43,055 nucleotides of DNA, taken from positions 1 through 43,055 of the IMG/VR virus record IMGVR_UViG_3300047552_001498; one strand, 5' to 3'. The position numbers were made by a program, and so were the translations under genes. Source of the DNA: a virus. Below, in pieces: positions 37,522 through 43,055 of the stretch. Each line of letters begins with the position of its first letter. Positions within the stretch are counted from its first letter, which is position 1. The notes beneath the pieces were generated by a model. The model saw only the letters and a program-made list of their open reading frames with translations. It did no database searches and was not told the DNA's origin.

Positions 37522-38458
37522 TGGCACCTCCGCTCACACCAAAGGTGTAAGAATTGTCTGTGCAATCGAACACGAACGTATCGAACTTGCCAGACACTGA
37601 TGTTGGCGTCGGAGCAGCGCCACCAGACCATTTGATGCTGGTTCCACCTGCCCACGTGAGTGTGTGAGCACCGCCGTATTCGACACGGATCAGGTAAGAT
37701 TTGCCAGCTACAGCAGCTGGCAGCGTGATCGTCGTGTTCGCATTCGTAATGAAATGCTGCACATTGCCGTTCGCCAGATCGACAGTGAAAGACGAACCAG
37801 CTGCCGGCTTGTAGGCAGTTTCCTTCTGGTTCGTCATCACCGGACGCACGAGAGATGCGTCATTCAGGGGAGCTTTGGTATCGACTTCGGCATCAAGAGC
37901 TGCGAGAGCTGCATCGGTAGTAGCCAGGTCCGAAGCAACAGCAGCAGTTGCAGCAGCAGCCGTCGCAGCTTCGGCAGCAATATCGGCGGTGAGAGCTGCA
38001 TCCAAGGCAGCAATATCTGCTGACAGGGAGGTGTCAAGGGCAGTGACCGAGGCCGCAACAGTGGCATCACCTGATGCAATGGCTGCAAGCAGTGTCGTGT
38101 TCAGCGCAGTGATGGCAGCAGCATTCACTGCATCCCCTGCAGCAATGTCTGCAGACAGCGCAGTATCGAGAGCAGTGATGCTGCCCGACAGGCTCGTGTT
38201 GACAGCAGCAATGCTTGCATTCAGCGTCGCAACAGCAGCAGCCAGGTCCGCCGAAGCCGTTGATTCGGCCGAATCGATACTTGCGTTCAGCGTTGCAACC
38301 GCAGCATCAAGTGCAGCAGTCGTTGCCTTGAGAGCCAGCACCGCAACAACGGAAGTTGCGATATAGCTCTTTAGTGCACGGAATTCTGCCGCAGCAGTTC
38401 GTGCACGTTCTTCATCGGAAGGCTCTTCGATGTTGGTCGGATCAGGAGTATAAGGCAT
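37514..38458 (-). CDS. Tail fibre protein with alanine-rich repeat stalk
   Basis: This 314-residue protein has an N-terminal attachment-like segment (PYTPDPTNIEEPSDEERART), then about 160 residues of alanine-rich repeats (variants of ITALDTALSADIAAG), which form a helical trimeric stalk, and a C-terminal beta domain (from about 205) with FITNANTTITLPAAVAGKSY and TLTWAGGTSIKW, typical of phage tip domains. It lies directly upstream of the propeller protein with a short overlap. It is the likely host-binding fibre. Confidence 0.82.
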   Translation of the reverse strand: MPYTPDPTNIEEPSDEERARTAAAEFRALKSYIATSVVAVLALKATTAALDAAVATLNASIDSAESTASADLAAAVATLNASIAAVNTSLSGSITALDTALSADIAAGDAVNAAAITALNTTLLAAIASGDATVAASVTALDTSLSADIAALDAALTADIAAEAATAAAATAAVASDLATTDAALAALDAEVDTKAPLNDASLVRPVMTNQKETAYKPAAGSSFTVDLANGNVQHFITNANTTITLPAAVAGKSYLIRVEYGGAHTLTWAGGTSIKWSGGAAPTPTSVSGKFDTFVFDCTDNSYTFGVSGGANA

Positions 38459-39039
38459 TAGCGAACCCCGGTAATAAGTTCTTCAGCAATCAGATCGTCG
38501 TAAGCAAGACGAGCAAGCCCCTCGATCCGCGTCTTGATTTCTTGTTCGCCGACAAGCGCCAGCACTGTAGCTGCTGCCCAGAGCGTAATAACGTCAGGAT
38601 GCCGCTCCGCAATCCAGCTATCAAGATTCGCAATCGGCGAAGTTGTAGGCTTGCGGTAGTAGGTGATCGTGATGTTCTCAGCAGGAGCTGCAGCACGAAT
38701 CTTCAGCTCCGAGCCGACAAGATAGTACACGTCATTACGACGATAGCCATCCGGGTCGAACAGCTCTGTCACGTCAGCTGGGGTGTAAGGCAAATCAGCT
38801 CCCGTAGCTTCGACGGTAGCAATTGCTCGCAAGTCAGGCGCCACGGCTGAAAGGTCGATTGTCTGCAACGTTTCAGCGGTAACTCCGGTGACAGGCAATG
38901 TCACCAAGTCCCGATAAAACGTGTTTGCACGATGTGCCTTACGCACAGCTTGTGCGATAGCAACATCGGTCTCAGCAGTAAGTCTCGGCCGGCTGGTCAA
39001 GACGAAAACTGCATCACGGATATCAGTATAAAGTGACAT
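38458..39039 (-). CDS. Head-to-tail adaptor-like protein
   Basis: This 193-residue protein begins MSLYTDIRDAVFVLTSRPRL, has helices (AVRKAHRANTFYRDLVTLP), then beta segments (YYLVGSELKIRAAAPAENIT) and a helical end. Size and position after the capsid genes match the adaptor (gp11-like or head completion) proteins of podoviruses. The coupling to the fibre gene is a TAATG overlap. Confidence 0.7.
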   Translation of the reverse strand: MSLYTDIRDAVFVLTSRPRLTAETDVAIAQAVRKAHRANTFYRDLVTLPVTGVTAETLQTIDLSAVAPDLRAIATVEATGADLPYTPADVTELFDPDGYRRNDVYYLVGSELKIRAAAPAENITITYYRKPTTSPIANLDSWIAERHPDVITLWAAATVLALVGEQEIKTRIEGLARLAYDDLIAEELITGVR

Positions 39040-39051
39040 TGCCTGGGGTCC

Positions 39052-39474
39052 TTACGCTGTAGGCTGGCCGGCAGCAACCATCTTGGTCTGCGCAGCGGCA
39101 GCAGCAGCAGCCACATCAGCTTTCATTTCGGCCAGGCCGGGGTCTTGCTTCAGTTCGCCGACGTAGACGTTGCAGCCGGGAGTAGCAACCATCTTGTCGA
39201 GCACGCTGATGACAGCAGGATCATCGGTTTCAAGGCGGCCGCCGACGAACTGCACGCTGTCGCACATGGCAGGACCGCGCATGATCGGCACACGCATGAA
39301 CGGCTGCGACGAGAGGTAAGCTTTCGGCTTCACCGGCTCAGAAGGTTTCTGGGTCAGGCCCATTGCCATTGCCAGCTGGGCTTGCAGCTGTGCGATGATG
39401 GCATCTTTGTCGGCATCGGGGGCAGGAGCCAATTGGGATTGCGCTTGTGCGCGGATATCGTCTGCTTTGGACAT
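39052..39474 (-). CDS. Unknown structural-region protein, 140 residues
   Basis: The protein has alanine/glutamine-rich helical ends and a middle with LSSQPFMRVPIMRGPAMCDS and GGRLETDDPAVISVLDK. It lies just after the terminator that follows the capsid gene. Possibly a decoration or head-completion protein. Not recognised. Confidence 0.75.
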   Translation of the reverse strand: MSKADDIRAQAQSQLAPAPDADKDAIIAQLQAQLAMAMGLTQKPSEPVKPKAYLSSQPFMRVPIMRGPAMCDSVQFVGGRLETDDPAVISVLDKMVATPGCNVYVGELKQDPGLAEMKADVAAAAAAAQTKMVAAGQPTA

Positions 39475-39495
39475 GTTTGATCTCTCAAGGTGGTT

Positions 39496-39530
39496 GAAAA
39501 AAGCTGGCTGCCTTTTGATGACAGCCAGCT
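39496..39530 (-). terminator. Rho-independent terminator after the major capsid gene
   Basis: On the minus strand AGCTGGCTG and CAGCCAGCT form a perfect 9-bp stem with an 11-base loop, followed by six Ts. It lies 12 bases after the capsid stop. It probably ends most transcripts there, so the tail genes downstream receive only readthrough. Confidence 0.9.
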
Positions 39531-39542
39531 ACAGGCTTGCTT

Positions 39543-40754
39543 TTAGCCTGCGGCACCGGCGGTGAAGCCGGTGATCAGCAAGTTAGCCGACGGGTTCTTC
39601 ACCAGCCCGGTGAGTTCCGTGGTCAACGTACCGCCGCGAGCGTCGATGCCATTGTCTTGCGTTTGCACGCCGTTGGCATTGAATTCCGCGTTGACGGTCT
39701 TGCGGCCCTGCATGTAGGCCAGCTGGTAGCTCGACACATCGAGGGCAACAGCCATCTTGGCCCAGGTGGTTGCAGCACCGTAGGCATTGAACAGCGGATG
39801 TTCGATGATGTTGAACGTACCGCGCGGCGTGCGGATGGTATCGAACTGCAGACCCCACTCGTTCACCTGGTTCTGGATGTAGTAGGTTGCGTTCAGCCGT
39901 GCCACGTTGTGGATGACACGACGAGCAACACCGCCCACAAACAGCGCGCGCATGTTCGGGTTCTTGGGATCGGTCACGGTGTTGAAGGCCGGATCCAGCA
40001 GCGATTCCAGCAGCGTCCAGTTGGTACTGGCGGTTGCGGCGCCGATGTTGCCAGAGGCGTAGGTCTGCAAGTTGTTGATGAGACCGTCCATCGTGTGAAT
40101 CGGCTGGTTGTTCAACGTGCCTTGGTACTTCTGGCCGTAGAACAGCGCCTTTTCGATGTCGATCGCATGCAACGACGCGCAATCAGCACGGCTTTCGGCA
40201 TCGACCATGCCACCAGCGATGACAGCGGTAGCAGCGGCAGTGCCAGAGACGGCCCAGGTGTTGCGGAAGATCTGCGTGTAGTTGGTGACGCGAGTCGGCG
40301 TGATGAGCAGCGAAGTCGGGCGCAGCGAGGATTCCTCGTAAGCATTGCCGACCATCCACAACTTGACACCGGCAGCGATGGCAACAGCCGCAACCGTACC
40401 GAAAGCACGACGCACCGTGATGGTGGTAGCATCGGGCACCGTCAGCACCAGCACGTTTTCACCCGTGGTATCGACACGCAGCACCATCCCTGCCAGGATG
40501 TTGGTGGTATCGGTCACAGTGAACGTCGTGTCGCCGATGAGCTGGCCGCCGGCACCGATGGTAACGGACGGGAAGATCATCGTCTTGCTGAAGAAGCCGT
40601 GCTCGTACTGGTAGGCAGTCTCTTCCTTCAGCATGGAAGTCATGCCAAAGAGAGGTGCCTGGCCATTCGGCATCAGCTTCGTGATGAGCGAAGAGAAGGA
40701 CTTCTTCGCCAGATCCTGCGTGAAAGCAGTGGTATTGAAAACGCCAGTGGACAT
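39543..40754 (-). CDS. Major capsid protein (SU10-type)
   Basis: This 403-residue protein is the main head subunit. I start at ATG 40754 (MSTGVFNTTAFTQDLAKKSF), where GGAG lies five bases upstream. The sequence pattern, with MTSMLKEETAYQYEH early, FRNTWAVSGTAAA (about 166-178) and a C-terminal LLITGF, resembles the SU10 major capsid family (DUF5309-like) with a HK97 fold. It follows the scaffold-like gene and has richer CTG/ACC codon use, as for an abundant protein. A terminator follows. Confidence 0.9.
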   Translation of the reverse strand: MSTGVFNTTAFTQDLAKKSFSSLITKLMPNGQAPLFGMTSMLKEETAYQYEHGFFSKTMIFPSVTIGAGGQLIGDTTFTVTDTTNILAGMVLRVDTTGENVLVLTVPDATTITVRRAFGTVAAVAIAAGVKLWMVGNAYEESSLRPTSLLITPTRVTNYTQIFRNTWAVSGTAAATAVIAGGMVDAESRADCASLHAIDIEKALFYGQKYQGTLNNQPIHTMDGLINNLQTYASGNIGAATASTNWTLLESLLDPAFNTVTDPKNPNMRALFVGGVARRVIHNVARLNATYYIQNQVNEWGLQFDTIRTPRGTFNIIEHPLFNAYGAATTWAKMAVALDVSSYQLAYMQGRKTVNAEFNANGVQTQDNGIDARGGTLTTELTGLVKNPSANLLITGFTAGAAG

Positions 40755-40782
40755 GATTTCTCCAAAAATAAAACGGTGGAAC

Positions 40783-41469
40783 TTACTTCGACACCCACGC
40801 ATCCCAGTCGGTTTCCGTCGATGCCTGTGTCGGAGCAGCTCCGGGAGCAGGCGCCGCAGAAACTTCTTTCGCGAAGTTGAGGACAGTGCTCTCAGCTTGA
40901 CGGTTGATTTCGTGCGCTGACATGTGCGGGTTTTTCATCTGCAGCTGCGAACGAACCAGCTTCAAGAACGGTTCTGCTGCTGCGTGCTGAAGTACGGCGG
41001 ACTCGGGCCGGATAGAATCCAGCTGAATCTGCGTAACGGTTGCTGGCAGAGCCTGCATCATGCGCTCGTTGTTTCGCGCCGTTGCTTGCTCCACTGTTGC
41101 TGCGCTGAGTTGCGCCGAGGTTGTGAGGGTTGTTCGTGCCACCGTGTTGAGCACTTCCATGAATGCAGCAGGGTCTTGACCAGACATGGCTTTCGCCATC
41201 AAGTCGGGAGCAATTTGACTGGTGAAGTCAATCTTGCTGGCAGCCTGCTGCAACTTGGCAGGATCGGTTTGGAGCAACGGAGCTGCAAACGGATCAACGG
41301 GGGCTTTCGATTTGTCATCAGTTTGCCACAGGGTAGCCACCGTGTCGAGCACGTTAGGCGCCGGCGTAGGAGCTGGCGTCGGTGCAGGTTGCACGTAGAT
41401 AGCTTGCTGCTGGGTAACAGCTTGCGTGGGGCGGAAGAGGTCAGCGACGGATTTGAAGATACCAGACAT
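40783..41469 (-). CDS. Scaffolding protein
   Basis: This 228-residue protein lies directly before the capsid gene. It is rich in Ala, Gln, Pro and Glu, has a PTPAPTPAP linker (about 28-38), helical segments (AKAMSGQDPAAFMEVLNTVAR) and a short C-terminal end with WDAWVSK. Helical composition, size and position are those of scaffolding proteins, which guide prohead assembly and leave afterwards. Identification is by context. Confidence 0.8.
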   Translation of the reverse strand: MSGIFKSVADLFRPTQAVTQQQAIYVQPAPTPAPTPAPNVLDTVATLWQTDDKSKAPVDPFAAPLLQTDPAKLQQAASKIDFTSQIAPDLMAKAMSGQDPAAFMEVLNTVARTTLTTSAQLSAATVEQATARNNERMMQALPATVTQIQLDSIRPESAVLQHAAAEPFLKLVRSQLQMKNPHMSAHEINRQAESTVLNFAKEVSAAPAPGAAPTQASTETDWDAWVSK

Positions 41470-41471
41470 GA

Positions 41472-41675
41472 TCAGTCCTTAGGTTGTTTGTCAGGGTTGG
41501 AGAATTCCAGCAGCTCGGTGTAGACGTCGAGCTTGCCACGAAGGTAGGCGTGCCGACGAATGGTTTGTTGGTCACTTGCAGGATCAGAGAAGTCAGCAGT
41601 AGCCAACTCGGTGAGGAGGACTTGTGCTGCTTCTCTGGCAAGATGCTGCTGGATGGGGGTCAGTGCGATTGTCAT
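41472..41675 (-). CDS. Small helical protein between portal and scaffold
   Basis: A 67-residue helical protein (IQQHLAREAAQVLLTELATADF, RHAYLRGKLDVYTELL) placed between portal and scaffold with gaps of 2 bases on each side. Similar small genes occur at this place in other podoviruses. Function unknown. Confidence 0.75.
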   Translation of the reverse strand: MTIALTPIQQHLAREAAQVLLTELATADFSDPASDQQTIRRHAYLRGKLDVYTELLEFSNPDKQPKD

Positions 41676-41677
41676 GA

Positions 41678-43055
41678 TTATTGCGGGGGTTGCTGTTGTT
41701 GAATTTTGAAGTCGTCGATCCAGGTAGCTCCTTCCAGTTTAAGCCAGTAAAAAATCATTCCCATCACATCCCACTGCTTGAGCAGATCAGGATATTGACC
41801 AACAACCTGCAACACGCTGCCGAACAGTTCCATGTTGATGTAGGCGCCTGTAGGCATCAGGCCATCTGCCATGCGGAATTCCATCGCGGTGTTCCGCAGG
41901 GTGACAGGATCAATAGTGACCTGCTTCTTGCCTGCGCGGTTGTAGAGAGTTGTTGGCGGCTGAAACTGCAGAGTGTTCAGCTTGAGAATTGTCTTCAGCG
42001 GCGTGAACAGCCGATTTTCCAGAATCAGCGCATGCATCCGCGGACGTGCGTTGGAATGCTCCATCGTATCGGAGAATTCGTGACGCGTCTTGTTGCCACG
42101 CTGGAACTGCCCACGCTGCACTCGGTTCTGACCGTTTGCAACATCTGCCATCGCAAGGCACTGCTCAGCGATGCCAAAGATCTGTGCCACGTTGTCATCG
42201 CGATACGGCATCTGGTAAACAGCTTCGCTGAGAGGCTTGCCGTAAGCAGCGCTCTTGATCGGAATGCGAGCAACGGGAGACACGTTGTCGATATCCGATT
42301 TGTTGATGCGAGAAGGATCGTAAATAAGACGATCGTAAACCTTGCGCCGCTGGCTTTCCAGCCCGGAGTTGTAGAGAGCCGAAGCAGTAGCCTGGAAAGA
42401 AGCTGCCTTGTCAGCGAAGCTCTTGCTTTGCCAGCCCAGGCCATCTTCTGTCGGCTGCGCAACAATGATCGGCAGGAAGTTATGCGCATTGCTTTGCAGC
42501 TCTGCGTAAATCAGCACCTTACGATTGACGATGATCAGCTTCCAGATTTGCGGGATGCTGTTGCCAAACTTGTAAAGCTTGTGCTCGCTTGGCATGATGC
42601 GAGCATACAGGGTAGTGACCTCGTACATGTTACTGTACTTGATCTTGTTGGAGTTTTCTTCGACCCCGGCCCAAGCGTGCCAATTGAAGCCACCTGCAAT
42701 GTTCTGCGCAGTAGCAGCATCGACGAGCGCCTTGCCATTGATCTGGGGAATGAAGAAGTACGAATCGCCAGGAGATGTCGTGTACGAAGCTTCGCCGGAC
42801 TCGAACGCAAGTTTCGCGTTCATGGTCTTCGTAGCATCGAGTTCTGCAATTCGCTGCTTCAGTTGCACGCGAGATACCAGCTCCATGTGGCCGACGTATT
42901 CACCTTTCGTGTGAACCTCGTGCGGAGCAACACGCACATCAGCGATCAGGTTGTAGGGATTGATTCGGCGGATCGCATTGCCAGCAAACAACGTCTCCGT
43001 CGGAGTGCCATGTTTGATGTCTTGCAGCGCGTTGTTTTCGACCGTGTAAACACGC
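41678..43055 (-). CDS. Portal protein, C-terminal part (starts at 678 through the circle junction)
   Basis: The open frame runs from the window end down to a TAA at 41678. The true start is the GTG at 678, reached through the overlap of 42863-43055 with 1-193. Beyond the overlap it contributes 394 residues (42862-41678), bringing the protein to about 620. This part contains SYFFIPQINGK, IWKLIIVNRKVLIY, and the helical stem-like region NGQNRVQRGQFQRGNK, with a C-terminal Gln/Pro tail. Both pieces are in frame, so the cut is an assembly boundary, not a broken gene. It is the DNA channel of the head. Confidence 0.88.
   Translation of the reverse strand, partial: RVYTVENNALQDIKHGTPTETLFAGNAIRRINPYNLIADVRVAPHEVHTKGEYVGHMELVSRVQLKQRIAELDATKTMNAKLAFESGEASYTTSPGDSYFFIPQINGKALVDAATAQNIAGGFNWHAWAGVEENSNKIKYSNMYEVTTLYARIMPSEHKLYKFGNSIPQIWKLIIVNRKVLIYAELQSNAHNFLPIIVAQPTEDGLGWQSKSFADKAASFQATASALYNSGLESQRRKVYDRLIYDPSRINKSDIDNVSPVARIPIKSAAYGKPLSEAVYQMPYRDDNVAQIFGIAEQCLAMADVANGQNRVQRGQFQRGNKTRHEFSDTMEHSNARPRMHALILENRLFTPLKTILKLNTLQFQPPTTLYNRAGKKQVTIDPVTLRNTAMEFRMADGLMPTGAYINMELFGSVLQVVGQYPDLLKQWDVMGMIFYWLKLEGATWIDDFKIQQQQPPQ
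42863..43055. repeat. Right copy of the terminal overlap
   Basis: Matches 1-193 with one synonymous difference (A at 42929, G at 67). See the left copy for interpretation. It is counted once in the circular genome of about 42,862 bases. Confidence 0.93.

Noticed and set aside
39537-40880. A 447-codon plus-strand open frame
   Set aside because: It is antisense to the major capsid gene, whose start, ribosome site and family pattern are clear. The frame is open because of codon bias.
688-43055. tRNA genes, integrase or attachment site
   Set aside because: No tRNA-like cloverleaf, integrase motif or att-like duplication was noticed anywhere; the only long end repeat is the assembly overlap.

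Overview
The window is essentially a whole tailed-phage genome. The first 193 bases recur at the end (1-193 and 42863-43055, one mismatch), so the contig closes into a circle of about 42,862 bp. The break falls inside the portal gene, which is the only gene cut. The terminase, portal, scaffold and SU10-type capsid proteins, the short-tail components and two very large internal virion proteins (one with a lytic transglycosylase domain) point to a lytic podovirus of a Gram-negative bacterium. I see no integrase, lysogeny repressor, tRNA or RNA polymerase. Three clear promoters have host sigma70-type boxes (TTGACW, N17, then CATAAT, TATGAT or TAACAT), so early transcription probably uses the host polymerase.

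The layout is two divergent arms that meet at one bidirectional terminator. The plus-strand arm (6877-24053) holds early and replication genes. It starts with alternating cysteine-knuckle proteins and tiny membrane peptides, followed by an SF1 helicase, a GNAT protein, an abundant unknown protein on its own promoter, many small unknown genes, a Cas4/AddB-like nuclease, a Sak4-type ATPase, an SSB-like protein on its own promoter and terminator, a family A DNA polymerase, a DUF3987-like helicase, a MazG-like pyrophosphohydrolase and a dNMP kinase.

The minus-strand arm is the late region. It runs from 3714 down to 1, continues through the circle junction at 43055, and ends at 24081. It carries a probable small terminase, an L,D-transpeptidase-like DUF5675 protein, a 3-TM holin-like protein, the large terminase, portal, scaffold, major capsid protein (followed by its own terminator), adaptor, fibre, a seven-bladed propeller protein, a tail hub protein and three large internal or structural virion proteins.

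Two non-coding stretches (3715-4690 and 5736-6876) flank an isolated two-gene minus-strand operon and hold the most unusual DNA. The first is full of purine-rich GAAGCGAAG-like sequence and perfect short hairpins with GAA or GCA triloops. The second has three TGTAACAG repeats facing three TGTTACAG-type repeats around an AT-only hairpin loop, an architecture that suggests a replication origin or operator complex, followed by the early promoter.

Functions are read from motifs and gene order only. Many small early genes are not recognised and are described without an assigned role.
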